Source: Candidatus Fusicatenibacter merdavium
GTDB taxonomy: Bacteria; Bacillota; Clostridia; Lachnospirales; Lachnospiraceae
Direction: 5' to 3'
NCBI GenBank assembly: GCA_019115005.1
Contig: DXEK01000050.1
Location: 1 to 32,454, forward strand
Length of the DNA stretch: 32,454 nucleotides
Made by a program: the position numbers and the translations under genes. The notes beneath the pieces were generated by a model. That model ran no database searches. It was given only the letters and a program-made list of their open reading frames with translations, and had not been told where the DNA came from. Numbering within the stretch: the first letter of the stretch is position 1; each line of letters begins with the position of its first letter. This document shows, in pieces, positions 18,608 to 25,760 of this stretch.

Positions 18608-18681
18608 GTGCGTTTAGCTCAGCTGGATAGAGCGTTTGGCTACGGACCAAAAGGTCGGGAGTTCGAATCTTCTAACGCACG
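18608..18681 (+). tRNA. tRNA-Arg (anticodon ACG)
   Basis: The acceptor arms GTGCGTT and AACGCAC pair perfectly over 7 bases, with discriminator G at 18681. The D arm (GCTCAGCTGGATAGAGC), the anticodon stem TTTGG/CCAAA around the loop CTACGGA (anticodon ACG, A34 read as inosine) and the T loop TTCGAAT are all present. CCA is not encoded. A terminator follows 30 bases later. Confidence 0.96.
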
Positions 18682-18710
18682 GTGAAAAACCTTTTGTCAA
18701 AGGTTCAGAA

Positions 18711-18735
18711 AGCACTCCGTTCAGGAGTGCTTTTT
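18711..18735 (+). terminator. Terminator of tRNA-Arg
   Basis: An 8-bp stem AGCACTCC/GGAGTGCT with a 5-base loop, followed by TTTT. Confidence 0.9.
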
Positions 18736-18788
18736 GCGTTGTGAAAACAGCAGATATAGTCCGTGAAATTCGGTGGAAAGGAGTTTTC

Positions 18789-19373
18789 ATGTGTGGACGA
18801 TATTATATCGATGAAGGGATGACGCCGGAAATTTTCCGAGCGCTGGGGATAGCTGAAACAAAACTCAAGTTCCGGACAGGAGATGTTCATCCGTCGGAGA
18901 TGGCGCCTGTGATACGAAATCTTGAGGGGACGGCCGTCGTGGAGGAAATGAAATGGGGATTTCCGGCCACGCAGGGCAGAGGACTGCTGATCAACGCCAG
19001 GGCGGAAACTGCGCTGGAAAAGCGGATGTTTCGGGAAAACGTTCTGCGGCGCCGGTGTGTGGCGCCGGCCCGGAAATTTTATGAATGGAACCGCCGGAAA
19101 GAACAGGCGGTTTTTGAAAGACAGGATACAGGAGTTCTGTACCTGGCCGGTTTTTACGACTATGTGGATGATCAAGAATGCTTTGTCCTTCTGACGACAG
19201 CAGCCAATTCGTCTGTTTCGCCGGTGCATGACAGGATGCCGTTGATACTGGAAGCGGGGGAATCGCTCCAGTGGCTGGAGAAAGCGGCGCCTGTGGGAGA
19301 ATTTTTGAAAAAACAGCCCCAGACATTGAAGCGGTATCAGGAGTATGAGCAGCAGACATTTTCTTTTTTATGA
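18789..19373 (+). CDS. yedK: SRAP family protein (SOS response-associated peptidase, YedK/HMCES)
   Basis: The 194-residue protein covalently captures abasic sites in single-stranded DNA through its N-terminal Cys2. The MCGRYY start, the active-site block INARAET (68-74), FYEW (Glu99) and the HDRMP motif (147-151) are all present. Start fixed by AAAGGAG just upstream and by the need for Cys at position 2 after Met removal. A terminator overlaps the end of the gene. A LexA-box promoter stands just downstream, but for the next gene; I see no LexA box upstream of this one. Confidence 0.94.
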   Translation: MCGRYYIDEGMTPEIFRALGIAETKLKFRTGDVHPSEMAPVIRNLEGTAVVEEMKWGFPATQGRGLLINARAETALEKRMFRENVLRRRCVAPARKFYEWNRRKEQAVFERQDTGVLYLAGFYDYVDDQECFVLLTTAANSSVSPVHDRMPLILEAGESLQWLEKAAPVGEFLKKQPQTLKRYQEYEQQTFSFL

Positions 19374-19393
19374 GAGCGTCTGCTGCTCTTTTT
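19347..19393 (+). terminator. Terminator overlapping the yedK stop
   Basis: An 11-bp perfect stem, GAGCAGCAGAC (19347-19357) with GTCTGCTGCTC (19378-19388), followed by TTTTT. The left arm lies inside the coding sequence. Confidence 0.88.
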
Positions 19394-19478
19394 ATGTTAT
19401 CGCAAAAGGAATCGTTCAGTCAGCTGGCCGAATGGTCACTCACAGAATCTCCTGACAGAAATTTACACTTGCAATTCA

Positions 19479-19507
19479 GAACATACGTTCGTATAATGGA
19501 TATGGAA
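19479..19507 (+). promoter_or_regulatory. Promoter with LexA (SOS) box
   Basis: TTGCAA (19479-19484), a 17-base spacer and TATAAT (19502-19507). The spacer contains GAACATACGTTCG (19489-19501), which fits the Gram-positive LexA consensus GAAC-N4-GTTC, so LexA would cover the promoter. A further GTTCGAAC lies about 15 bases downstream. Confidence 0.75.
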
Positions 19508-19599
19508 AACAAACAAACGTTCGAACACAATCCGGACCATCTGTGCTCAGGCACGGATGAAACGCTGTGTCGTTGCAGAAAGGAAAGGAGAGGATCGCC

Positions 19600-19911
19600 G
19601 TGGCATTCGGATCAGATGAAAATATATCCGGGCCTGCAGCTGTACTTGTCAGAAAAAAACAGAGAGAGGCAGCCGTGAAGTGCTGGTTTACTTCTTCGGG
19701 CCGTGCGATCCCTCTGTCCATGAAACTCCGGGATGAAAACGGAGAGATTGTCTGCGTAAAAGAGATCTACGTCAAAGACTGTCAGAAAAAATATTATGCC
19801 GGAAACGTCTCCTGGGAATATAAATGCCGGATCCCTCTCCGGGGAAAATTCTGTGAAGTCATTCTCCTGTTCCAGCCGGAAACATGCTGTTGGAAACTCC
19901 TGGTTTCCTGA
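19600..19911 (+). CDS. Small protein of unknown function, probably SOS-controlled
   Basis: A frame of 103 residues beginning at GTG 19600, with AAGGAGAGG 6 bases upstream (VAFGSDENISGPAAVLV...CCWKLLVS). I do not recognise the family. The protein has the alternating pattern of a small beta-rich fold (AVKCWFTSSGRAIPLSMKL, CEVILLFQPETCCWKLL), no signal peptide or membrane segment, and five cysteines. The same frame is open upstream to 19567 without a ribosome binding site. The promoter 92 bases upstream carries a LexA box, and the gene follows the abasic-site repair gene yedK, so a role in the DNA-damage response is a fair hypothesis, not a finding. Confidence 0.65.
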   Translation: MAFGSDENISGPAAVLVRKKQREAAVKCWFTSSGRAIPLSMKLRDENGEIVCVKEIYVKDCQKKYYAGNVSWEYKCRIPLRGKFCEVILLFQPETCCWKLLVS

Positions 19912-19947
19912 GCCGGTCCACAAAATTTTGATATTTCGCTCTCCCCG

Positions 19948-20003
19948 TTGAAATCTGTCTTAAAATGTGATAGCATTAACGTTGTCAGGTAATCCGTATA
20001 CGG
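19948..20003 (+). promoter_or_regulatory. sufCB promoter and candidate operator
   Basis: TTGAAA (19948-19953), a 17-base spacer and TAGCAT (19971-19976) with an upstream TGA extension. A palindrome CCGTATACGG (19994-20003) sits in the early transcribed region and could be an operator for a cluster-sensing repressor (inference only). Confidence 0.6.
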
Positions 20004-20064
20004 GTATGGGGTATGTGGATAGCCGGAAACGATCAAGGAATCACACAAAAAGGATGATGAAAAT

Positions 20065-20796
20065 ATGCTACAGGTAGAAAATCTGACTTATAAAGTTATG
20101 GAAAATGGAAAAGAAGTGACGCTTCTCCGTGATATTAGCTTCGATGTGAAGGATGGGGAGATGCTGGTGATCACCGGTCCCAACGGCGGAGGAAAATCCA
20201 CATTGGCCAGAGTGCTGATGGGAATCGTTCCGGCCAGCGGAGGAAAGATCCTGCTGGATGGAACGGATCTGACGCAGATGTCTCCGGACGAGAGAGCCAA
20301 GGCAGGGATCGGCTATGCATTTCAGCAGCCGCCGGTATTTAAAGGAATGACGGTGGAACGGCTGCTGAATCTGGCGGCAGGAAAGGAACTTTCGGAGAAA
20401 ACCTGCTGTACACTGCTCAGCAATGTCGGCCTGTGCGCCAAAGAATATCTGAAACGTGAGGTGGACGCGACCCTTTCCGGAGGGGAGCGCAAGCGGATTG
20501 AAATCGCTACCGTGCTGGCAAAACAGCACAAACTCTGTATTTTTGATGAGCCGGAAGCGGGGATCGACCTGTGGAGCTTCTCGATGCTGGTAAAACAGTT
20601 TGAGCAGATCCATGAGGCGAAGGACCAGAGTTTGATCCTCATTTCCCATCAGGAAAGAATTATCCAGATGGCGGACCGGATTCTGATCATCAATGATGCG
20701 GAAGTGGAGAGATGCGGAGACAGGGATGAGATGCTGCCTGTACTGTTTGAGGATCAGCCGTCCTGTACCTGCATGAAGGAAAGGAGCGAGGACTGA
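20065..20796 (+). CDS. sufC: SufC, iron-sulfur cluster assembly ATPase
   Basis: A 243-residue ABC-type ATPase of the SUF machinery. It powers cluster assembly on its SufB partner in the cytoplasm. Walker A GPNGGGKST (38-46), Q-loop FQQPPVFKG, signature LSGGERKR (about 138-145), Walker B LCIFDEPEAGID and the H-loop ISHQ are all present. The SufC-like Glu-Ala-Gly-Ile-Asp replaces the usual SGLD of transporters. AAGGATG precedes the ATG. The gene overlaps sufB by one base (TGATG). No SufD, SufS or SufU follows, which is the reduced two-gene arrangement (SmsCB) known from many anaerobes. Confidence 0.95.
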   Translation: MLQVENLTYKVMENGKEVTLLRDISFDVKDGEMLVITGPNGGGKSTLARVLMGIVPASGGKILLDGTDLTQMSPDERAKAGIGYAFQQPPVFKGMTVERLLNLAAGKELSEKTCCTLLSNVGLCAKEYLKREVDATLSGGERKRIEIATVLAKQHKLCIFDEPEAGIDLWSFSMLVKQFEQIHEAKDQSLILISHQERIIQMADRILIINDAEVERCGDRDEMLPVLFEDQPSCTCMKERSED

Positions 20797-21734
20797 TGGA
20801 ATGGAATAAGGAAGAACTGGATGCGATCACCCGCCAGGTACTTGCCCAGATTGATACAGAAAATTTTGGCGAGGAGGGCGCGTATAATCTCCGATATAAC
20901 GGAACTGCGATCTGCCATGGAGATACCGAACATATCAAGATCAAGAGAAAGACAGACCGCCAGGGAATCGATGTTTATATCAGCGGCGAGACCCGGGGAG
21001 AGCAGGTACACATTCCGGTGGTGCTTGCCGTACCTGGAATGACGGATATCGTGTACAATGATTTTTATATTGAAGAAGGCGCCGATGTGACGATCGTGGC
21101 CGGCTGCGGAATCCACAATGCCGGCTGTGACAATGCCCGCCACGATGGAATTCATGCATTCCACGTAGGAAAAAATGCGAATGTCCGCTATGAAGAAAAG
21201 CATTATGGAGAGGGCGAGGGAACCGGCGAGAAGATCCTGAATCCGGTGACAGAGATCGAACTGGAAGAAGGGGCGGTGTTTACGCTGGATACAGCCCAGA
21301 TCCGAGGTGTGGATTCAACCGTGCGGAAGACGAAAGTGACGATGAAAGAAAATTCCCGCCTGTATGTGACGGAAAGACTGATGACTCACGATGCGCAGAC
21401 TGCCGTATCGGATATTGATGTGGAGATGAACGGCTCCGGGACGAATGCACAGATCATTTCCCGATCGGTAGCAAAGGGTACCTCCAAACAGAATTTCCAT
21501 CCGAGAGCGATCGGAAACGCGGCCTGCCATGCACATATACAGTGCGATTCCATCATTATGGAACATGCACAAGTAGCGTCCATCCCGGAGATCGACGCCC
21601 GTCATGTGGATGCGGCGATCATTCATGAGGCGGCGATCGGAAGAATCAATGACGAGCAGATTATGAAACTGCGTACTTTGGGACTTACAGAGGAAGAAGC
21701 AGAGAATGTGATCATTGAGAATTTCCTCCAGTAA
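20796..21734 (+). CDS. sufB: SufB/SufD-family scaffold protein (minimal SmsB type)
   Basis: At 312 residues this is shorter than the classical SufB (about 470-490) and matches the single SufB/D-like protein of minimal SUF systems. Family landmarks are the beta-helix core (IHNAGCDNARHDGIHAF), the segment HAHIQCDSIIMEHAQVASIPEI with a conserved Cys, and the C-terminal HEAAIGRINDEQIMKLRTLGL helix block. It would form a complex with SufC on which a cluster is built. Translation is coupled to sufC through the one-base overlap. A strong terminator follows, so the operon has only two genes. Confidence 0.93.
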   Translation: MEWNKEELDAITRQVLAQIDTENFGEEGAYNLRYNGTAICHGDTEHIKIKRKTDRQGIDVYISGETRGEQVHIPVVLAVPGMTDIVYNDFYIEEGADVTIVAGCGIHNAGCDNARHDGIHAFHVGKNANVRYEEKHYGEGEGTGEKILNPVTEIELEEGAVFTLDTAQIRGVDSTVRKTKVTMKENSRLYVTERLMTHDAQTAVSDIDVEMNGSGTNAQIISRSVAKGTSKQNFHPRAIGNAACHAHIQCDSIIMEHAQVASIPEIDARHVDAAIIHEAAIGRINDEQIMKLRTLGLTEEEAENVIIENFLQ

Positions 21735-21787
21735 GCGGCTGGCGGAAGCGGAAAAGGAACAGAAATAGAATAGCGTCGACTTCGGTG

Positions 21788-21860
21788 AAACTCCGCCGGT
21801 GCGGATGTCCGGAAAGAATGAAACGATGTCTTTCCGGCTTGCCTGCACCGGCGGAGTTTT
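21788..21860 (+). terminator. Branched terminator after sufB
   Basis: An outer 15-bp stem pairs AAACTCCGCCGGTGC (21788-21802) with its complement at 21845-21859, ending in TTTT. Inside is a second stem CCGGAAAG/CTTTCCGG. The A-rich left edge may let it work in both directions. Confidence 0.85.
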
Positions 21861-21994
21861 GTCTGCGGCGAGTCCGGTGTCAGGCTGCTGTAAAGAAAAT
21901 AAGAAAACAGAAAGAAAAAACTTAAATTGCATAGAAGGTTTCGGAATAGGACGGATAATATTATGGATTTAACATAAAATTTATAGAAATTTTG

Positions 21995-22023
21995 TTGCGA
22001 TTATCAGGGAAGAATGATATAAT
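21995..22023 (+). promoter_or_regulatory. Strong promoter of the MBL-like gene
   Basis: TTGCGA (21995-22000), a 17-base spacer and a perfect TATAAT (22018-22023) with a TGA extension. The transcript would carry an untranslated leader of about 155 bases. Confidence 0.8.
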
Positions 22024-22186
22024 TTAGACAAAGTAAACTGTAGGAGTTGTGCTGACCACAGGGTCTGATGTCCGGATGCACCGAAAATATAAAGCTGCGG
22101 GGCGGAGAACGGCAGATCCGGAGGATCCGGCACAATATTTGCGGCGGGAAGAGTGGTACCTGTACGGCACGATAGGAGGTGTGTTT
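22024..22186 (+). other. Long untranslated leader of the MBL-like gene
   Basis: The frame is open here but has no start with a ribosome binding site. It contains short dyads such as GATCCGG repeated at about 22118 and 22127. I do not recognise a riboswitch or T-box; the purine-rich AGGAGGT at 22174-22180 is the binding site of the real gene start. Confidence 0.4.
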
Positions 22187-22843
22187 ATGAAAGTAATGGT
22201 ATTTACGGAAAACCCGGCCAAGGTATATGGTCGAATGGTAAACTATGAACCTACCTGGCACATCCGCACAAAGAATCACAGTATCTTGTTTGTAGCAGGA
22301 AAAAGTGACAGTTTCTGGAAATACGCAGAACGGATGGGGATCGATATTGGAAAGATCGATATTATTCTCCTTCCGCAGGGATGCGAAGATCCGATGAGAG
22401 AATTGGAACGCTTTCTTGTACATAACCAGAGAGCTAAAATTTATCTGCCGAGACTGACTTATGAAAAGCATTTCTTTGAATTATGTAATAAGATGTTCGT
22501 GTATTCAGCTACCAACGCGATGGAAAAATGGCTGGAGCGGATTGTGTTTATGGATGAAACGATGCAGATTGACATGGGAATTCAGATCTTTACTGGTAAA
22601 GTACAGGAGATGTATCAGATTCCGCAGGGACAGAGTATGATACTGAACGAGGACGGCAAGGCAGTTCTGTTTATCAATGATGAAAAAGAAACTGCAGATT
22701 ATATGCAGGAAAAAGCTGAAATTCTGTATGGCGGCGATATCAATTATCTGTTTTACAAGACGCCGCAGCAGGAATGTGTTGGAAAAGACTGCAGCACCTG
22801 CAAGATGAATGAAATGACGATGGGAAAGGCTGTGATCATCTGA
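22187..22843 (+). CDS. Degenerate metallo-beta-lactamase-fold protein
   Basis: A 218-residue protein started at the ATG after AGGAGGT (22174-22180). Its N-terminal half follows the layout of metallo-beta-lactamase proteins of the dihydropterin-synthase-like group: HSILFVAGKSDSFWKYAERMGIDIGKIDIILL matches their ILFDTG..D.F..NAE.LGIDL..VD.VVLSHGHYDH pattern. Where the metal-binding HxHxDH should be, this protein has PQGCEDP, so no metal site can form there. The C-terminal half is divergent and ends with CVGKDCSTCKM, a small Cys cluster that might bind a metal or act in redox chemistry (inference). The lone strong promoter and the intact frame argue that it is functional rather than decayed. Function unknown. 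Confidence 0.7.
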   Translation: MKVMVFTENPAKVYGRMVNYEPTWHIRTKNHSILFVAGKSDSFWKYAERMGIDIGKIDIILLPQGCEDPMRELERFLVHNQRAKIYLPRLTYEKHFFELCNKMFVYSATNAMEKWLERIVFMDETMQIDMGIQIFTGKVQEMYQIPQGQSMILNEDGKAVLFINDEKETADYMQEKAEILYGGDINYLFYKTPQQECVGKDCSTCKMNEMTMGKAVII

Positions 22844-22866
22844 ACAGGGAAGAAAAAGAAGGAACA

Positions 22867-22926
22867 AAAAAGAGGGCAAGCCTCTTTCGTGAAAATGCTT
22901 TCACTGAAGAGATTTGCCCTCTTTTT
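22867..22926. terminator. Bidirectional terminator between the MBL-like and DtxR genes
   Basis: AAAAAGAGGGCAA pairs with TTGCCCTCTTTTT (22914-22926), and the enclosed bases form a further imperfect stem around ATGC. The right arm overlaps the end of the minus-strand gene. T runs exist on both strands. Confidence 0.88.
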
Positions 22927-23284
22927 GTTTGATGTGTTTTTTGATCGCCTGAAAACTGCTGTCGCTGATCACGTGTTCGATCCGGCATGCATCCTGTGCG
23001 GCGATCTCAGGATCAACGCCGAGCTGCGTCAGGACGCTGGTCAGGATTTTATGGCGTTCGTAAATTTTGGCGGCGATCGCCATTCCTGCCTCTGTCAGTG
23101 TAATATAACCGTCAGAGTCCATGAGAATATAGCCATTCTGGCGAAGATTTTTCATCGCGACGCTGACGCTGGGTTTGGAAAACTCCAGTTCATTTACAAT
23201 ATCGATGGAACGAACATGGGGAAGCCGTTCACTCAGTCGAAGGATCGTTTCGAGATAATTTTCGGCAGATTCCTGTATTTTCAT
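22901..23284 (-). CDS. DtxR/MntR-family metal-dependent regulator
   Basis: A 127-residue repressor with the N-terminal winged helix (YLETILRLSERLPHVRSIDIVNEL, KPSVSVAMKNLRQNGYI) and a dimerisation domain carrying the metal-site motif DACRIEHVISD, closer to DtxR/IdeR (Cys-x-x-Glu-His) than to MntR (Glu-x-x-Glu-His). His of YERHK is present, while the first helix has Asn9 where DtxR has Met and MntR has Asp. The third SH3-like domain of DtxR is absent. GGAGG precedes the start, and a promoter lies upstream. It would repress iron or manganese uptake genes when metal is plentiful; no such target is in this window. Confidence 0.9.
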   Translation of the reverse strand: MKIQESAENYLETILRLSERLPHVRSIDIVNELEFSKPSVSVAMKNLRQNGYILMDSDGYITLTEAGMAIAAKIYERHKILTSVLTQLGVDPEIAAQDACRIEHVISDSSFQAIKKHIKQKEGKSLQ

Positions 23285-23375
23285 TATTAGAAATACCTCC
23301 TTTCAAGCAGGTTACTTCAGTCCGAAAATAAGAGCAGCGGCTGCGGATCGCAGAAATTGCTCTCATATATTCAAA

Positions 23376-23404
23376 ATAGTAACACATTTCAGATGAAAAT
23401 TCAA
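23376..23404 (-). promoter_or_regulatory. Promoter of the DtxR-family gene
   Basis: Read on the minus strand: TTGAAT (23404-23399), a 17-base spacer and TACTAT (23381-23376), with TGT just before the -10. Confidence 0.65.
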
Positions 23405-23430
23405 TTATTATATGGTAAAATAGCAGAAAA

Positions 23431-23566
23431 GTGATAACCGTTCAGTCTGCTGAACGGTTACGGTATCCAGCCATTAAGAATCGCTTCGCGATGGGCTGGA
23501 TGCCCACCGGCGCTATGTTTTCACGCGGTCTGCGCAGTAAATGCGCAGACCTGGCTGAACTGTAAC
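23431..23566 (+). repeat. Dispersed structured repeat, copy C
   Basis: This is the best-preserved unit, 136 bases long. It contains three hairpins: AACCGTTCAG/CTGAACGGTT, ATCGC/GCGAT and GGTCTGCGCA/TGCGCAGACC, then CTGAACTGTAAC. Compared with copy B, the first stem shows a compensated change. It lies between the DtxR promoter and the CapA-like gene. Confidence 0.85.
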
Positions 23567-23589
23567 GAAAAGCGACAACAGTTATAGTT

Positions 23590-24864
23590 ATGGATAACGG
23601 AAGGCCGGCGAACCGGCCGGAAAGGAATGCGAAAGAAGAGATGGCAGGAAAAGAAGAACTGAAGAGGAAGAGAAAAAGGATCAGACGGAGAAAACAAGCG
23701 ATGTGTTTCGCAGCGGCGGGGGTTGTATGTCTGGTGTTGGTCGTGGTGATTGCCCGCGGTCTGCTGGATCTCCGCGCGGAAGAGCAGGCTGCCGCGAGAA
23801 AGCAGCAGAACAGCAAAAATATACAGCAGGAGGGCAGTGAAAGCACCGGAACATCTGCGGAGGAACAGGGGGCGCAGTCGCTGGACACCGTGCCGGTGGA
23901 ACAGGAGGAGACGGGTGTCAACGGCCAGGTCACGATCTCGGCGGCTGGAGACTGTACCCTTGGGACGGATGAAAATTTTGATTACAGCACCAGTCTGCCC
24001 GCCATGTATGAAGAAGCGGGGAATCCGGGGTATTTCTTTCAGAATGTCCGGGACATTTTTTCTGCTGATGATCTGACGATCGTCAATTTGGAAGGTCCGC
24101 TGACGACGTCGGAGGAGCGGGCGGACAAACAGTTTTCTTTTAAGGGTGATCCGTTGTATACGCAGATCCTGACCAGCGGTTCCGTCGAGGCTTGCAATCT
24201 GGCCAACAACCACAGCAAGGATTACGGTACCCAGGGTTATGAGGATACGATCGCCAATGTGGAGGCGGCGGGAATTCTGACCTTCGGGTATGAGCGGACC
24301 GCGATTTATGAGAGTAATGGTATCAAGGTGGGGCTTGCCGGAGTGTATGAGCTTGCGGAGGGGATCGACTGTCAGAATGATATGGCAGCAGCGATCCAGT
24401 CGCTGAAGGATGCGGGGGCGGATCTTGTGATCGTCAGTTTTCACTGGGGAACGGAAAAGGAAAATTATCCGGATGACACACAGCAGACACTTGCCCATGC
24501 GGCCATCGACCAGGGAGCGGATCTGGTGCTGGGACATCATCCGCATGTACTTCAGGGAATTGAAAAGTATCAGGGGAAATATATTGTTTACAGCCTTGGA
24601 AATTTCTGCTTCGGCGGAAACAAGAATCCGTCGGACAAGGATACGATGATCTTCCAGCAGACATTCACGCTGGAAAACGGCGAGGTGGCGCTGGACGATG
24701 AGATTAATATCATTCCGTGCCGTATCACTTCGACGGACGATTATAATAATTATCAGCCGACGCCGGTACAGGGAGAGGAGGCCTGGAGGATCATGGGCAG
24801 GATTCAGGAATATAGTCAGAATTTTGGCACACAGCTTCCGGAGCTGACCGGTCAGGAGGGGTGA
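23590..24864 (+). CDS. CapA-family (PgsA-like) metallophosphoesterase-fold protein, membrane-anchored
   Basis: A 424-residue protein with a very basic N-terminal stretch (KRKRKRIRRRK), one membrane segment (about 37-58, AMCFAAAGVVCLVLVVVIARGLL), a polar linker of about 55 residues rich in Gln/Glu, then a CapA domain: SAAGDCTLG, IVNLEGPLT, ACNLANNHSKDYG, VSFHWGTE and LVLGHHPHVLQG. It is expected outside the membrane. Relatives take part in poly-gamma-glutamate capsule synthesis or other cell-surface work, but many stand alone as here. The start is uncertain: ATG 23590 has no ribosome binding site, and ATG 23641 (MAGKEEL) follows a purine-rich stretch and would still keep the anchor. DUF6171 follows after 63 bases. 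Confidence 0.88.
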   Translation: MDNGRPANRPERNAKEEMAGKEELKRKRKRIRRRKQAMCFAAAGVVCLVLVVVIARGLLDLRAEEQAAARKQQNSKNIQQEGSESTGTSAEEQGAQSLDTVPVEQEETGVNGQVTISAAGDCTLGTDENFDYSTSLPAMYEEAGNPGYFFQNVRDIFSADDLTIVNLEGPLTTSEERADKQFSFKGDPLYTQILTSGSVEACNLANNHSKDYGTQGYEDTIANVEAAGILTFGYERTAIYESNGIKVGLAGVYELAEGIDCQNDMAAAIQSLKDAGADLVIVSFHWGTEKENYPDDTQQTLAHAAIDQGADLVLGHHPHVLQGIEKYQGKYIVYSLGNFCFGGNKNPSDKDTMIFQQTFTLENGEVALDDEINIIPCRITSTDDYNNYQPTPVQGEEAWRIMGRIQEYSQNFGTQLPELTGQEG

Positions 24865-24875
24865 ATCTGAAAGAA

Positions 24876-24927
24876 AACTTTCAAATCTGCCCGGGCAACA
24901 CGGCAAGTGCGCCGGAAGGAGGAAAAG
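24876..24927 (+). promoter_or_regulatory. Structured leader before DUF6171 (twin of 29361-29412)
   Basis: The 55 bases up to and including the ATG match the leader of the yfcE-like gene at 29361 without gaps in 44 positions, and all 11 differences are transitions. Both fold into the same hairpin: CAC-loop(5)-GTG with an outer GGC/GCC here and GAT/GTC there, followed at once by AAGGAGG. A translational control element is plausible. Confidence 0.55.
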
Positions 24928-25188
24928 ATGCAGGAAAAAGTAAGGATCTGTCGGAAATGTCTTCTGGAGGAGATGGATCAGGAAGAAGTCTATGCCGATG
25001 TGCAAAAATACATAACTCAGATCCCGGAGGAAGAACGGGCGGAAGACGCGCTATATCGGGAGCGGCTGGAACAGTGCAGGGCTTGTGACCAGCTTCTGGC
25101 GGGAATGTGCAGAATCTGCGGATGTTATGTGGAACTGAGGGCGGCAGTGCGGGTGCGCGCCTGCCCTCTGGTACACCCGAAATGGTAG
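24928..25188 (+). CDS. DUF6171 small zinc-ribbon-like protein
   Basis: An 86-residue protein with three Cys pairs plus a last Cys: CRKC, CRAC, CRICGCYV and ACPLVHPKW. This pattern and the ending HPKW fit the DUF6171 family of Firmicutes, probably zinc-binding. Start at 24928 is fixed by AAGGAGG 6 bases upstream. It follows the CapA-like gene, with a terminator 30 bases after its stop, so it may be the last gene of that transcript. Function unknown. Confidence 0.85.
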   Translation: MQEKVRICRKCLLEEMDQEEVYADVQKYITQIPEEERAEDALYRERLEQCRACDQLLAGMCRICGCYVELRAAVRVRACPLVHPKW

Positions 25189-25217
25189 AGAGATCGGGAT
25201 GTTAAAAATTACAAAGT

Positions 25218-25248
25218 GAAACCCCGGCAGGGGAGCTGCCGGGGTTTC
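25218..25248 (+). terminator. Terminator after DUF6171
   Basis: A 13-bp perfect stem GAAACCCCGGCAG/CTGCCGGGGTTTC with the loop GGGAG; TTTC closes the right arm. Confidence 0.85.
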
Positions 25249-25740
25249 GAGGGGAGTATAAATAATTAATAAGGGGTTATTAATTGTAAAAAAAATTTTT
25301 CGAAGGGTAAATTCTTTTTACAAGTATGATTATAATACAGATAATGGAAAAATGCAATAAATAAATTCATATCTTCTCAAAAATTTCCCGGATCATGGTA
25401 TTTCCTGGGAAATTTTATGAAAAAGTGGCGGAATTTAGGTCCGCATCCCCCACTTTTGCTGTAAAAATTACAAAAGAGCGTTTTTTCTTCAGGCGGCCGG
25501 CGTGGTTCCGGTGTATTTGCGGGTTTCCGTGCCTGCGGGTCCGGGCGGCGGCTTCCCGGGTAAATATTTCCAGTGCCTGGATTTCCTCTGGGCGCCGGGG
25601 ATCTTCAGAGGTCTGGATAAAACTGTCGCTGAGGGAAAAGATGTCATGTCCGTGAGAAGAGTGCAAGATTTTGATGTTCAGGACAATATATTAGTAGGAA
25701 TGCCTTGAAAATTGTGTTAAGCTAAAGTCATCGGAAGTTT
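25249..25740. other. Long intergenic region with hairpins, no clear gene
   Basis: It holds a perfect 9-bp AT hairpin (AATTAATAA/TTATTAATT, 25264-25285), a TATAAT at 25331-25336 without a clear -35, and a 10-bp stem AAAATTTCCC (25380-25389) with GGGAAATTTT (25407-25416) that could end a short transcript. From about 25490 the base composition becomes GC-rich, and an 84-codon minus-strand frame (25415-25666) crosses it without a recognisable product or good ribosome binding site; it may be a gene remnant. No convincing promoter for the following GH3 gene was found. Confidence 0.4.
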
Positions 25741-25760
25741 ACGAAAGGAGAAGCAAGGCG

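Noticed and set aside
19370..19678. Open frame of 102 codons across the LexA-box promoter
   Set aside because: It starts before the promoter and inside a terminator, has no ribosome binding site and overlaps the better-supported gene starting at 19600.
22141..22180. T-box-like string GTGGTACC in the leader
   Set aside because: It lacks the T-box core around it (no AGGGTGGNACCGCG context, no specifier stem), and the downstream gene is not amino acid related.
22049..22186. N-terminal extension of the MBL-like gene
   Set aside because: AGGAGGT directly before 22187 and the family-like start MKVMVFTENP favour the shorter form; the extension resembles no protein.
16332..23566. CRISPR array or insertion sequence as explanation of the repeats
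   Set aside because: The copies are far apart, in both orientations, without spacers of constant length, without cas genes and without any transposase gene.
25415..25666. Minus-strand frame of 83 codons
   Set aside because: No recognisable domain and no good start. Kept only as a possible gene remnant in the intergenic description.
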